A DNA stretch of 64,000 bases from Betaproteobacteria bacterium (GCA_016708825.1 JADJEZ010000010.1:99593-163592); one strand, 5' to 3'. Positions 54,301-63,859 are shown, counted from the first letter of the stretch. Program-made: numbers and translations. Notes: generated by a model from the letters alone, not told the origin.

Positions 54301-55097
54301 CGGGGCCGCTCCCCCGCAGCGGGGCTCCCCTGCTGGGCTTGCTGGGCCCGGTTCGCCTCGAACCACTCCAGGCGCTCGCGCAGCTTCACCACCTCGCCCA
54401 CGATGATGAGCGTGGGCGGCTTGAGCCCGGCCTCGTGCGCGCGGTCGGCCAGCGTCGCGAGGTCCGCGCTCACCACCCGCTGCGCGCTCGTGGTGGCCTG
54501 CTGGACCAGCGCGGCGGGCGTCGAGGGCGACAGCCCGTGGGCCACGAGCTCGTGGCAGAGCTCGGCCAGGTTCTGGAAGCCCATGTAGATCACGACCGTC
54601 TGGCGCGGCCGCACGATGGCCGCCCAGTCGACGTTGAGCGAGCCGTCCTGCGTGTTGCCCGTCACGAACACGCACGATTGGGCGTAGTCGCGGTGCGTGA
54701 GCGGGATGCCGGCATAGGAGGCCGCGCCCAGCGCGGCCGTGATCCCCGGAACCACCTCGAATCGAACGCCGCTCGCGCCGAGGGTCTCGATCTCCTCGCC
54801 GCCGCGGCCGAAGACGAAGGGGTCTCCCGCCTTCAGGCGAACGACGCGACGGCCCCGGCGCGCCTGGGTCACGAGGAGCTCGTTGATCGCCTCCTGGCGC
54901 ATCGTGTGGTCGCTTCTCTTCTTGCCGACATAGATGCGCTCGGTCGCAGCCGGCACGAGCGCCATGATTTCGGCGGAGACCAGGTTGTCGTAGAGGACGA
55001 CCTCGGCCTCGCGGATGAGCCTGAGCGCCTTGACCGTGAGGAGCTCCGGGTCGCCCGGCCCCGTCCCGACCAGGAAGACTTCGCCGCGCGCGCTCAT
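54261..55097 (-). CDS. cobA: Uroporphyrinogen-III C-methyltransferase
   Basis: 278 residues, a stand-alone SUMT without the CysG dehydrogenase/ferrochelatase part. It makes precorrin-2 for siroheme. Seen are VFLVGTGPGDPELLTVKALRLIREAEVVLYDNLVS, RLKAGDPFVFGRGGEE, VVPGITAALGAASYAGIPLTHRDYA and VIYMGFQNL. The C-terminal ~30 residues are an unrelated Gln/Ala-rich tail. The ATG overlaps the dsrR stop (ATGA). It serves siroheme supply for DsrAB in this operon. Confidence 0.93.
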   Translation of the reverse strand: MSARGEVFLVGTGPGDPELLTVKALRLIREAEVVLYDNLVSAEIMALVPAATERIYVGKKRSDHTMRQEAINELLVTQARRGRRVVRLKAGDPFVFGRGGEEIETLGASGVRFEVVPGITAALGAASYAGIPLTHRDYAQSCVFVTGNTQDGSLNVDWAAIVRPRQTVVIYMGFQNLAELCHELVAHGLSPSTPAALVQQATTSAQRVVSADLATLADRAHEAGLKPPTLIIVGEVVKLRERLEWFEANRAQQAQQGSPAAGERPRQCVEPENLRPTA

Positions 55098-55393
55098 GGC
55101 TCGCCCGCCTCGCCCGCCGGGGCGAAGATGAAGCGGAAGTCCCCGGGCTCCATTTCGACGAAGTCGATGCGCGTGCCCTCGACGTACTCCCGGCTGGGCT
55201 CGGCCACGACCACCACGATGCCGTCGAGCTTCACGGTCGTGTCGCCGGGGCGCTCCTGGTCGAAGCCCATGCCGAATTCGAGCGTGCCGTCCGCTGCGGG
55301 CTTGGCGGCCACGCGCAGCACCGGCGACTCCATGCCCGATTCCGTGGCCGATTGGCGGATCCGCTCGGCGGCGTTCTGCGTGATGGTGATCAT
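55094..55393 (-). CDS. dsrR: DsrR, cysteine-less A-type (IscA-like) protein
   Basis: 99 residues with an HesB/IscA-like fold: MITITQNAAERIRQSATESGMESPVLRVAAK...LEFGMGFDQERPGDTTVKLDGIVVVV. All three Cys used by A-type Fe-S carriers are missing, which is the defining feature of DsrR. In Allochromatium vinosum DsrR affects production of the Dsr proteins. It lies between dsrN and cobA in the conserved order. GAGGAAA precedes the ATG. Confidence 0.9.
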   Translation of the reverse strand: MITITQNAAERIRQSATESGMESPVLRVAAKPAADGTLEFGMGFDQERPGDTTVKLDGIVVVVAEPSREYVEGTRIDFVEMEPGDFRFIFAPAGEAGEP

Positions 55394-55423
55394 GCGTCGG
55401 TTTCCTCGTGAATGGTCCGGCCC

Positions 55424-56818
55424 TCAGCGGGCCGCAACTGCGGCGGCGTCCGCGCGCGCGGCCTTCACGCGGGCGACGTGCCGCAGGAAGCGCCGGACCC
55501 AGTCGTTGCCGCCGACGCCGCGCTGGTGCGAGTAGGAGGCGAGCACGTTGCGATGGACGATGCCGTCGCGTCCGGCCCCGGCGCCCTCGCCACGCTCCAT
55601 GCGCCAGGCGAAGCGAAGCCCGGGGTCCGCATGCGCGAGCGTGGAATAGTGGAACTCGTGCGCCCGGATGCGCGTGCCCTCGCCCGCGCCCCAGGGATGT
55701 TCGCCGGTCTCCGCGAGCCGCACGTACCCCTTCCCCACCGGCTTCGCCTGCATGACGATGTCGGCGGGAATCGCACCGACCATTTCCCAGGTCTGCCCTC
55801 GCCACGTGAGCGAGCGCGCGAGATACATGAGGCCGCCGCATTCCGCGTAGACCGGGCAGTCCGGCCTCGATCGCCAGGCGCAGGCTCTCGCGCAACGCCC
55901 GGTTCGCCGCGAGCGCCGGGCGTGGACCTCCGGAAAGCCGCCGCCGATGAAGAAGCCGTCGACCTCCGCGAGGCGCTTATCCGCGAAGGTGTCCACCGTC
56001 ACGAGTTCGGCGCCGCAGGCCCGGAAGGCATCGAGGTCGTCGGGGTAGTAGAAGCCGAAGGCCCGGTCCCGGGCGATACCGATGCGAAGCGCCGGCGCCG
56101 GCGGCGCCGGCCCGGGCGCCGGCGCGACGATGGGCGCCGCGGTCCGGGCGATCGCGAGGATGGCATCGAGGTCGACGCGGGCGCAGACGGCCTCGCGCAT
56201 GCCCTCCACGCGCTCTCGGGAATCGTCCAGCTCGCCCGCCGGGACGAGACCCAGGTGGCGTTCGCGCACACCAACGCGCGGATCCTCTCCGATCGCGCCC
56301 AGCACCGGAATTCGGGTGAAGCGCTCGATGGCCGCGCGCAGCTTGCCCTCGTGCCGGGCCCCGCCCACGCGGTTCAGGATCACGCCCGCGATGCGAACAC
56401 CGGGATCGAAAAGCGCCAGCCCCTGGAGCAGCGCCGCCGCCCCGCGGCCCATGCCCCGTGCGTCGAGCACCAGGATCACGGGAACGTCGAGCAGGCGCGC
56501 AAGCGCCGCATTGCTGTCGCCGCCATCGAGATCCATGCCGTCATGCAGGCCGAGGTTGCCCTCAATCATCGCGAGATCGCAGCCGCCGGCGTGTCTTGCC
56601 CAGTCGGCGGCGACTTCGGCATCGCCCTGCAGGTACGGGTCGAGGTTGCGGCAGGCGCGTCCGGCGGCGAGCCCCAGCCACTGCGGGTCGATGTAGTCCG
56701 GCCCCTTCTTGAAGGGCTGTACGCGCAGCCCGCGCGCGACAAGCCCCGCGAGAAGGCCGGTGGCGACGCTCGTCTTGCCCGACGAGCGCCAGGCCGCGGA
56801 AATCAGGAGCCCGCTCAA
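55424..56818 (-). CDS. dsrN: DsrN, cobyrinate a,c-diamide synthase-like amidase (two compensating shifts)
   Basis: About 464 residues, TTG start (GLLISAAWRSSGKTSVATGLLAGL). It belongs to the CobB/CbiA family; DsrN is thought to amidate siroheme to siroamide for DsrAB. The P-loop-like RSSGKTS, PFKKGPDYIDPQWLG, the glutaminase Cys in VYAECGGLMYLA and the late HEFHYS motif are present. Between GGGFPEVHAR and PVYAECGG the reading frame is wrong for about 20 codons; one added base near 55917-55921 and one removed near 55854 give ALAANRALRESLRLAIEAGL. The outer protein is intact. Confidence 0.9.
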   Translation of the reverse strand: MSGLLISAAWRSSGKTSVATGLLAGLVARGLRVQPFKKGPDYIDPQWLGLAAGRACRNLDPYLQGDAEVAADWARHAGGCDLAMIEGNLGLHDGMDLDGGDSNAALARLLDVPVILVLDARGMGRGAAALLQGLALFDPGVRIAGVILNRVGGARHEGKLRAAIERFTRIPVLGAIGEDPRVGVRERHLGLVPAGELDDSRERVEGMREAVCARVDLDAILAIARTAAPIVAPAPGPAPPAPALRIGIARDRAFGFYYPDDLDAFRACGAELVTVDTFADKRLAEVDGFFIGGGFPEVHARRSRRTGRCARACAWRSRPDCPVYAECGGLMYLARSLTWRGQTWEMVGAIPADIVMQAKPVGKGYVRLAETGEHPWGAGEGTRIRAHEFHYSTLAHADPGLRFAWRMERGEGAGAGRDGIVHRNVLASYSHQRGVGGNDWVRRFLRHVARVKAARADAAAVAAR

Positions 56819-56837
56819 GGGGCCGACTTCGTCGGGG

Positions 56838-58062
56838 TCACTTCGCCGGCGCGGCGACCGGCGCGGCGACGGGCGCGGCGACCGATGCAGCGAAAGGCGC
56901 GCCGATATCCCTCGGCGGGCGAATCGGCAGCACGCGCGCGCCGACCAGCGCGATCAGGGAACGAGGCCGCCAGCCCCCCACGCCCAGCAGGAATTCCGCG
57001 AGGCTCGGCGCGTAGGCCCCGACCCGGCCGTCGTGGAACGCGCTCCTGGCCTCGTAGCCGGGGAAGATCTCGAGCGGGAACACCTGTCCGCCGATGATGA
57101 AGACGTAGAGGAAGGCGAACGCCCCGAGCGCGACCAGCGCCGCGGCGATCGCCGTCGCACGGGGGCTGGAGAAGCGCGGGTGGAAGAGCAGCACCAGGGG
57201 AGCCGCGCTCCCCAGGCCGACGAAGCCCGCCCAGAAGAGCAGCGGATAGGGCGCGCCGGCGACGAGGATGAAGCGCTCGAAGGCGGCCTGCTTCGCCCAG
57301 TACAAATTGGTGACATGGTGCACGGCCACGAAGTAGAGCACCGCGATCACGAAGATCCCGAGGAGGCGGCGCATGCGGGCCAGCATCGCCGCATCCATCT
57401 CCTGCCCGTCCAGCCGCGCGAGCCCGCCCTGGGCGAGGTGGAAGACCGCCAGCCCCAGGCGAGCGACAGCGCGATGAAGAGCGGCGCGATGACCCCGGAG
57501 GCGTAGGCCTGCCGCGCCACCAGGAAGCCGAAGATGGACCCGGTGCCGGTGGTGAGGATGATGCGCCAGGCGAAGGCGGCAGCCCCACGGGCTTCGCGAA
57601 CGCGCCGAACCGGCGCTCGAGCAGCGACCAGAGGTAGAGCGCGCAGATCACGAAGAGCCCGTTGTAGAGGATCATGTTCCACGCGAAGATCGAGCGGAAG
57701 TTGTAGTGCGTGGCTGCGATCATCAGCCGCTCGGGGCGGCCGAGGTCCAGCACCAGCACCATGAGGCCGCCGGCGAGCAGGGCCACGGTGAGAAGGACCG
57801 ACAGGGGCGCGAGCGGCTTGTAGTCCGCTTCCCCGAACACGGAGCCGATAGAGGCCACGTTCAGCGCGCCCGAGGCCGCCACGATCAGGAAGATCGCGAA
57901 CACGTGCGGCAGGCCCCACACGACCTGGTTGTTCATCCCGGTCACGACGTGGCCGTGTTCCTCCATGTAATGCGCCGCGCCCAGCGCGACGGCGAGCACC
58001 ACGGCCCCAGCCGCGGCCAGGGCCCAGAAGGCGCGTGCGCGGGCGGAAGGTCGTGCGCCCAT
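56838..58062 (-). CDS. dsrP: DsrP, NrfD-type membrane subunit (two frameshifts)
   Basis: About 408 residues when corrected. It is the polytopic (about ten helices) quinone-interacting subunit of DsrMKJOP. Readable parts are WALAAAGAVVLAVALGAAHYMEEHGHVVTGMNNQVVWGLPHVF...FAKPVG, then AFAWRIILTTGTGSIFGFLVARQAYASGVIAPLFIALSLAWG, then MDAAMLARMRRLLGIFVIAVLYFVAVHHVTNLYW. Each junction is mended by one extra G in a GGGGCTG run (CCCC at 57583-57586 and 57453-57456 on the plus strand). Both shifts look like homopolymer under-calls. Confidence 0.9.
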
Positions 58063-58065
58063 GGC

Positions 58066-58800
58066 CTAGAGCCCCCGGTAACGCACGCCGTTGTCCGTGC
58101 GCAGGTCGGCGCGAAGCTGCGTGGTGGCGGCCTCCCGGATGCGCCGGGAGATCTCGCTCGCCGGGTCGTTCAGGTCGCCGAAGAGGATCGCCTCGTGGCC
58201 CGCGGCCGCGCAGGCCTCGACGCACGAGGGCGTGCCGCCGCGGTCGACCTTGTGCACGCAGAGAGTGCAGCTCTCCACGCAGCCCTTGCCGCGCGGGACA
58301 TCGGGCTTCTGTCCCGTGGTCGGCTCGTGGACGAAGCTCCTCGCGTTGTACGGGCACGCCATCATGCAATAGCGGCAGCCGATGCAGGTGTGGCGATCGA
58401 CCAGCACGATGCCGTCGGCCCGCTTGAAGGAGGCCCCCGTCGGGCAGACGTCCACGCACGGCGGCTCGGCGCAGTGCTGGCACATGACCGGCGCGGAGCG
58501 CACGGCGCCCGTGCGCAGGTCCTTGAGTTCCACCTTGCGGATCCACTGCGCGTCGGTCGGGCTGGCCGCCGGCGGAAGGCCGTGCTCCGTGTTGCAGGCG
58601 ACGACGCAGTCGTTGCAGCCGGTCGCGCACTTCGTGGTGTCTATGAGCATGCCCCAGCGCACCTTGCCGCTGGCGGGCGCGCTGGACGCGCTTCCTGCCT
58701 GGGCGTAGTCGTAGAGGAACACGCCCGGCGCGATCATCGCGCCGGCAACCGCCGCGGCGCCACCGAGGAAATCGCGCCGACGCTTGTCCACCGGGTTCAC
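58066..58800 (-). CDS. dsrO: DsrO, periplasmic 4Fe-4S protein
   Basis: 244 residues, GTG start overlapping the dsrJ stop (GTGA). It has a Tat-type signal (RRRDFLGGAAAVAGAMIAPG), so it is exported folded. Four Fe-S clusters: CATGCNDCVVACN, CQHCAEPPCVDVCPTGAS, CIGCRYCMMACPYNAR and CTLCVHKV...CVEACAAAG. It links DsrJ and DsrP in the DsrMKJOP complex. Confidence 0.95.
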   Translation of the reverse strand: MNPVDKRRRDFLGGAAAVAGAMIAPGVFLYDYAQAGSASSAPASGKVRWGMLIDTTKCATGCNDCVVACNTEHGLPPAASPTDAQWIRKVELKDLRTGAVRSAPVMCQHCAEPPCVDVCPTGASFKRADGIVLVDRHTCIGCRYCMMACPYNARSFVHEPTTGQKPDVPRGKGCVESCTLCVHKVDRGGTPSCVEACAAAGHEAILFGDLNDPASEISRRIREAATTQLRADLRTDNGVRYRGL

Positions 58801-59201
58801 TGGCGCACTCCCGTCGTGGGCGCGGACGCGGTCACCGGCTGCCGGGCGGTGGCGGCATGGCAGTCGAAGCAATCGAGCTTCACCGCCGCGTAGGTGTGGC
58901 ATCCCTGGCAGAAATGCCGCTCGGAGCCGAGGACCCGGCCGTCCTTCGCGCTCGCGTGGCAGTCGACGCACGCCGAGAGGCTGTGCTTCACCGGACGGAT
59001 GCCCCGGCGGACCGTGTCGTCCCGGTCGTGCTTGAGGAACTCCATGTGCAGGCGCCGCATGAGCTTGGGATCTTCGACGCACGGTCCCGCGCGTGCCGGA
59101 TCAAGGGCAGGTCCGGCGGCGCGTGTCACCTCGCCCGCGGCGACCCCCGCCAGGAGGAGCACCGCGGCGAGGAGCGGCCGCAGGAAGGTGGGAGCCGTCA
59201 T
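58797..59201 (-). CDS. dsrJ: DsrJ, triheme cytochrome c
   Basis: 134 residues. Signal peptide/anchor (FLRPLLAAVLLLAGVAAGEV) and three heme sites: CVDCH, CQGCH and CFDCH. Cys41 (RAGPCVEDP) is upstream of the hemes at the place of the unusual Cys heme ligand described for DsrJ. It is the periplasmic cytochrome of DsrMKJOP, possibly oxidising a sulfur substrate. The start is ATG 59201. Confidence 0.95.
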   Translation of the reverse strand: MTAPTFLRPLLAAVLLLAGVAAGEVTRAAGPALDPARAGPCVEDPKLMRRLHMEFLKHDRDDTVRRGIRPVKHSLSACVDCHASAKDGRVLGSERHFCQGCHTYAAVKLDCFDCHAATARQPVTASAPTTGVRQ

Positions 59202-59215
59202 CCGGTGCCCCGCGC

Positions 59216-61174
59216 CTATTCCCCCAGCCCCATCTGGATGTAGCCCGTGGGACAGACGTCGCTGCAGATGTGGCAGCCGATGCACTTGTCGTAGTCGGTG
59301 TCCACGTAGCGCCCGGTGGTCGACTTCGCCTTCGGCACCTTGAACACGGCCGTCTGCGGGCAGTAGACCACGCAGTTGTCGCACTCGAAGCACAGGCCGC
59401 AGCTCATGCAGCGCTTGGCCTCGGCCACCGCCTCGGCCTCGCCCAGGGTACCCAGGCGCTCCTCGAAGTTGCCGAGCGCCGTTTCCTTGGTGAGCGTGAT
59501 GAACTTGCGCTTGACCCGCGGCGTGTAGCCGAAGTGCCCGAGGAAGAGCTCCTCGTGGGTGACGACGTGGCGCTCGGACTGGTTGTCGTAGTTGTGCACG
59601 GCGGCGGTCGAATCGCAGGTGCCGTGCATCGGCTCCACGGCCTTTTCCACCTTGAGGCCCTTCTCCAGCATCTTCCTCACCAGGTCGAACTGGTGCACGT
59701 CGATCTTCGGGCGCTTCTCGGGATCCTCTCCGCGCAGGAACCGGTCGATGCCGTCGGCCGCGATCGAGCCGTGGCCGATGGCGGTGGTGAGCAGGTGCGG
59801 GCGCAGGACGTCGCCGCCGGCGAAGACCCCCTCCTTGCCGGCCACCTTGTAGTTGCGGTCGGCGCTGACCGCGCCCTTGCCGTTGTCGAATTCCTCGAGG
59901 CCGGTGAAGTCCACCGACTGCCCGATCGCCGACACGATGAGGTCGCAGGGGATGTCCTCCTCCGAGCCGGGCACCATGTCGATCTGCAGGCGCCCGCCCA
60001 CGAATTTCGCCTCGCACTGGGCCACGCGCAGGGCCGTGGCGCGGCCGTCGGAGCCCTTCACGACCCCGACTGGCGCGAAACTGCCGCGGATCGTGATGCC
60101 CTCGGCCGCCGCCTGCTCGATCTCGTGCTTGTTGGCCTGCATCTTGTCGATGCCGAACACGGAGGTCAGCGTCACTTCGGCACCCTGCTTGGCCGATACG
60201 TGGGCCACGTCGCTCGCCATGTGGCCGGCGATCGCGCCCTCGAAATCCGTGGGCTTCGAATTCTCGATGTGGCCGAGGCGGCGCGCGACGGTGGCCACGT
60301 CGATCGACGTGTCGCCGCCGCCGACCACCACGACGCGCTTGCCGACGTGGCGAAGGCGCCCGTCGTTGAACGCGCGCAGGAAGGAGGTCGCCGTCACCAC
60401 GTTGGGCGCCTGGGAATCGGCCACCGGCAGCGGCCGCCCGCCCTGGGCCCCCATGCCGAGGAAGACGGCGTCGTAAGTCTTGCGGATGTCCTCCAGGCTG
60501 ATGTCCGTGCCCATGCGGCACTTCATGCGGGCCTCGATCCCGAGGTCGAGGATGCGCTGGATCTCCGCATCCAGCACGTCGCGCGGTGTGCGGAATCCCG
60601 GGATGCCGTAGCGCATCATGCCGCCCAGGTGCTCGTGCTCGTCGAAGATCGTGACGGCATGCCCCTTGAGCGCCAGCTGGTAGGCGCACGACAGGCCCGC
60701 CGGCCCGCCGCCGATCACCGCGACCTTCTTCCCGGTCGACTTCTCCGGCTTCACGTAGGCGAGCTGGTTCGCATTGGCATAGTCGCCGAGGAAGTGCTCG
60801 ACGGAGTTGATGCCGACGTGGTCCTCTACGACGTTGCGGTTGCATCCCGTCTCGCACGGCGCCGGGCACACGCGCCCCATGACCGAGGGAAAGGGGTTCG
60901 CCTCCGTGAGGCGCCGCCACGCGTATTCCTGCCACGGCACGCCCTGCGGGGGCTTCTCGGTGCCGCGGGCGATCTGCAGCCAGCCGCGGATGTCCTCGCC
61001 GGACGGGCAGCTTCCCTGGCAGGGGGGCGTGGTCTGGATGTAGGTCGGGCACTTGTGCGACCACGACGCCTGGAAGATCACTTCCTGCCAGGCGGGCGGC
61101 TTGGAGTCGCCCTCCTGGTAGCGCCGGTAGTTGAGGGCGGTGCCCGACTTGGTGTCCTGGGGATTGGTGGCCAC
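59216..61174 (-). CDS. dsrL: DsrL, iron-sulfur flavoprotein NAD(P)H oxidoreductase
   Basis: 652 residues, GTG start with GAGGATCC upstream. It is GltD-like. The N-terminal cluster domain CPTYIQTTPPCQGSCPSGEDIRGW is followed by FAD (KVAVIGGGPAGLSCAYQLAL) and NAD(P) (KRVVVVGGGDTSIDVATVARRLG) sites. Two C-terminal ferredoxin clusters are CMSCGLCFECDNCVVYCPQ and CIGCHICSDVCPTGY. In sulfur oxidisers DsrL accepts electrons from DsrAB during sulfite formation and is essential for sulfur-globule oxidation. It is diagnostic for the oxidative (reverse) type when combined with dsrEFH. Confidence 0.96.
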   Translation of the reverse strand: MATNPQDTKSGTALNYRRYQEGDSKPPAWQEVIFQASWSHKCPTYIQTTPPCQGSCPSGEDIRGWLQIARGTEKPPQGVPWQEYAWRRLTEANPFPSVMGRVCPAPCETGCNRNVVEDHVGINSVEHFLGDYANANQLAYVKPEKSTGKKVAVIGGGPAGLSCAYQLALKGHAVTIFDEHEHLGGMMRYGIPGFRTPRDVLDAEIQRILDLGIEARMKCRMGTDISLEDIRKTYDAVFLGMGAQGGRPLPVADSQAPNVVTATSFLRAFNDGRLRHVGKRVVVVGGGDTSIDVATVARRLGHIENSKPTDFEGAIAGHMASDVAHVSAKQGAEVTLTSVFGIDKMQANKHEIEQAAAEGITIRGSFAPVGVVKGSDGRATALRVAQCEAKFVGGRLQIDMVPGSEEDIPCDLIVSAIGQSVDFTGLEEFDNGKGAVSADRNYKVAGKEGVFAGGDVLRPHLLTTAIGHGSIAADGIDRFLRGEDPEKRPKIDVHQFDLVRKMLEKGLKVEKAVEPMHGTCDSTAAVHNYDNQSERHVVTHEELFLGHFGYTPRVKRKFITLTKETALGNFEERLGTLGEAEAVAEAKRCMSCGLCFECDNCVVYCPQTAVFKVPKAKSTTGRYVDTDYDKCIGCHICSDVCPTGYIQMGLGE

Positions 61175-61215
61175 GGGATCCTCGGTTTCGTTTCGTAAGG
61201 GGTGGAGGTGGCGCG

Positions 61216-62743
61216 CTACTGCTTCGCGCCGAGGCGGATGGCGGTGCTCACCAGCTGGTGGATGCCGCCGACCATGTTCCGGTTGAAGCCGTAGTAGGGC
61301 AGGACCTTGGTGAACTGCGCCTTGCAGATGGCGCATATCGTCGCCATGAAATTCACGCCATGGCGGTCGGCCACCTCGCGCAGCGACTCCATCCGCGGCA
61401 GCGCGCCCTTGACGCGCAGGTCGAGGATCTCGTCGGTGAGGAGACCTCCGCCCCCGCCGCAGCAGAAGGTGGCCTCGTGGGTCGTGCCTTCGCGCATGTC
61501 GACGTACTTGTTCACCACGGAGCGGATGAGCGCGCGGGGAATCTCGAACTGGCCGCCGGGATCATCTCCCATGCGGGAGGCGCGGGCTACGTTGCACGAA
61601 TCGTGGAAGGTCACGACGCGGTGGTCGTTCGCCTCCCGGTCGAGCACGAGGGCGCCCTTCTGCACCAGGTCCCAGGTGAGCTCGCAGATGTGCATCGGCT
61701 GGCGGTGGTTGTGGTCGAGCTGGTCCTGCAGCATCCGGGCGAACTTGTCCTCGGCGCCGGAGCCGATGCCGGCCAGCGTGTTCCAGTAGCTGTAGGCGAC
61801 GCGCCAGGCGTGCCCGCACTCGCCCACGACGATCCGCTTCACGCCCAGCTCGAGAGCGGCCTCGCGGATGCGCAGCGCCACGGCCCGCATCTGCTCGTAG
61901 CTGCCGATGAAGAGGCCGAAGTTTGCCGCCTCCGACGCGTGCGACGAGAGCGTCCAGGAGATGCCCGCGGCGTGGAAGACCTTGGCGTAGCCGATCAGGC
62001 TGTCGACGTGCGGCTCGGCGAAGAAGTCCGCGGACGGCGTGATGAGCAACACCTCGGCGCCCTTCTGGTCGAGCGGGAACTTCACGTCGGCGCCGGTTTC
62101 CTCCAGCACGTCCTCCTCGAGGCCCAGGAGCGTGTCGGCGAGCGCCGGCGCCGGAAGGCCCAGGTTGTTGCCGATCCGGTGGACCTTGCCGATGATCTCG
62201 TTCGTGTACTTCGCGCCGTAGCCCACGGTGTCCAGGATCTCGCGCGCGGCCATGGTCACTTCCGCCGTGTCGATCCCGTAGGGGCAGAACACGGAGCAGC
62301 GGCGGCACTCGGAGCACTGGTTGTAGTACTTGTACCAGTCGTCCAGGACCTCGCGCGTGAGCTCGGTCGCGCCGACCAGCTTCGGGAAGAGCTTTCCGGG
62401 GAAGGGTGAAGTGGCGGCGGTAGACGCCGCGCATGAGATCCTGCCGGGCCACCGGCATGTTCTTGGGATCGCCCGTCCCGAGGAAGTAGTGGCACTTGTC
62501 CGAGCAGGCGCCGCAATGCACGCAGGAATCGAGGTAGACCCTGAGCGAGCGGTGCTTGCCGAGCAGCTCCCCCATCTTGCCGATGGCCTTGTCGTGCCAG
62601 TCCTCGACGAGCGCGCCGGGAAAGCCGAGCGCTTCCTGCATCTTGTCGGTCGCCACGTACGGCTTCGACGCGGCCATGGCGTCGGGCTGGATGGCCGGGG
62701 CGACCGGGAATTCCCGCAGCGCAGGGGCGGTGACGTCGGCCAT
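61216..62743 (-). CDS. dsrK: DsrK, HdrD-like catalytic subunit (one frameshift)
   Basis: About 509 residues through one shift at 62404-62406, where a surplus base breaks RRHFT/FPGKLFPKLVGATELT. DsrK is the cytoplasmic partner that interacts with DsrC. Ferredoxin motifs are CVHCGACSDKCHYF and CSECRRCSVFCPYGID. HdrD-type Cys-rich motifs are FHDSCNVAR and TFCCGGGGGLL, with ATICAICKAQF nearby; these hold the noncubane 4Fe-4S used on disulfide/trisulfide substrates. It is two bases upstream of dsrM's stop. The shift is probably a sequence error. Confidence 0.94.
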
Positions 62744-62744
62744 G

Positions 62745-63470
62745 CTAGCGATCGGCCTCGAGGCGCGAGGCCCACTCGGCGAGGTGCCGCTTCTCGCGGG
62801 GATTGTCGACCTGGTTGCGGCCCGGGCTGAAGAAGAGCCCCGGCGCGTGCAGGAGCTTGGAGAAGGGGAAGACGATCATCAGGGCGGACACGAGCCCGAT
62901 GTGCACGGCGAGGATCGGGTCCGCGGGCAGTGGGCGCACCTCCAGGACCAGGAGGCCCAGAAAGAACGACTTCACCGTGACTATGTCGACGTGGGCGACG
63001 TACTTCATCGCGAGCCCGCTCGCGGCGATCGCGATGAGGAGCGCCAGCATGAGGTGATCCGACGGCGTCGAGATGTAGCGGATCCGGTCGACCAGGAAGC
63101 GGCGCGCCCACAGGCCCGCAAGGCCCGCGACCATGGCGAAACCCGCGTAGACGCCGAAAGGCTGGATGAAGGCGACCCATGCCCACACCGGATCGATGAA
63201 GTAGCGCAGGTGGCGCGCGAGGACGAGGGCGAGACCGGCGTGGAACATCCAGCCGAAGACCCAGGTCCAGAGATTCGCCTTGAACAGGCTCTCGAAGAAC
63301 ACCACTTCGCGAACGAGCCGCAACGCCACCCCGCCGCCCGTGGTCGGCGCGGGCGTGGTGGGGATCTTCAGCGGCGCGGGCGTTCCCGCGTACTGGCGGA
63401 CGCGCCACGCGAGGCCGGCCACCAGGACGGTGGCGGCAACGTAGAAGAGCGTGGCGAGGATGGCGGCCAT
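62745..63470 (-). CDS. dsrM: DsrM, NarI-like diheme b membrane subunit
   Basis: 241 residues with five to six membrane helices. MAAILATLFYVAATVLVAGLAW, NLWTWVFGWMFHAGLALVLARHLRYF and DPILAVHIGLVSALMIVFPFSKLLHAPG carry the His residues for two hemes b, as in NarI. The C-terminal FSPGRNQVDNPREKRHLA is a DsrM hallmark. It exchanges electrons between the quinone pool and DsrK. It lies 54 bp after dsrC with a strong hairpin between. Confidence 0.95.
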   Translation of the reverse strand: MAAILATLFYVAATVLVAGLAWRVRQYAGTPAPLKIPTTPAPTTGGGVALRLVREVVFFESLFKANLWTWVFGWMFHAGLALVLARHLRYFIDPVWAWVAFIQPFGVYAGFAMVAGLAGLWARRFLVDRIRYISTPSDHLMLALLIAIAASGLAMKYVAHVDIVTVKSFFLGLLVLEVRPLPADPILAVHIGLVSALMIVFPFSKLLHAPGLFFSPGRNQVDNPREKRHLAEWASRLEADR

Positions 63471-63486
63471 CGGCGGGCTGTCGGCT

Positions 63487-63515
63487 GCGGGCGCGGGAGG
63501 GTTGCCCGCGCCCGC
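63487..63515 (-). promoter_or_regulatory. Strong hairpin between dsrC and dsrM
   Basis: GCGGGCGCGGG (63487-63497) and CCCGCGCCCGC (63505-63515) form a perfect 11-bp stem with a 7-nt loop. There is no T-run, so it is not a plain terminator. It could stabilise the dsrC 3' end or attenuate read-through, matching the much higher need for DsrC than for DsrMK. Confidence 0.7.
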
Positions 63516-63523
63516 GGCGAGCT

Positions 63524-63859
63524 CTAGACGCAGCCGGTCGGCTTCGGCAGGCCCGCGATCTTGCAGGCCTGCTTGGCGGGGCCGTAGGGAAAGAGCTCGT
63601 AGAGGTAGGAGTTGCTGCCCTTGTCCGGCCCGAGCTTCTTGTCGATCGCCTTCGTGAGCACGCGAACGGCCGGCGCGATCTGGTATTCGTTGTAGTACTC
63701 GCGCAGGAAGTTCACGACTTCCCAGTGGTTCTGGGTCATGTCGATCTTCTCGGCCTTGGCGATCTCGCCGGCGAGATCCTCGTTCCACTCCGAGAGGTTG
63801 ACCAGATAGCCTTCCTCGTCGGTTTCGTAGGACTTGCCGCTGACTTCGATGCTGCTCAT
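63524..63859 (-). CDS. dsrC: DsrC sulfur-carrier protein
   Basis: 111 residues. It carries sulfur from TusA/DsrEFH to DsrAB as persulfide and trisulfide. IEVSGKSYETDEEGYLVNLSEWNEDLA and the C-terminal arm KQACKIAGLPKPTGCV are diagnostic: both active cysteines (ten residues apart, the last penultimate) are present, so this is a true DsrC and not a TusE. AAAGGAGAAG precedes the ATG. It is downstream of dsrH. Confidence 0.98.
   Translation of the reverse strand: MSSIEVSGKSYETDEEGYLVNLSEWNEDLAGEIAKAEKIDMTQNHWEVVNFLREYYNEYQIAPAVRVLTKAIDKKLGPDKGSNSYLYELFPYGPAKQACKIAGLPKPTGCV

Noticed and set aside
59093..61198. Long plus-strand open frame opposite dsrL (701 codons)
   Set aside because: Antisense shadow of dsrL; the same type of His/Val/Ala-rich sequence as the other antisense frames.
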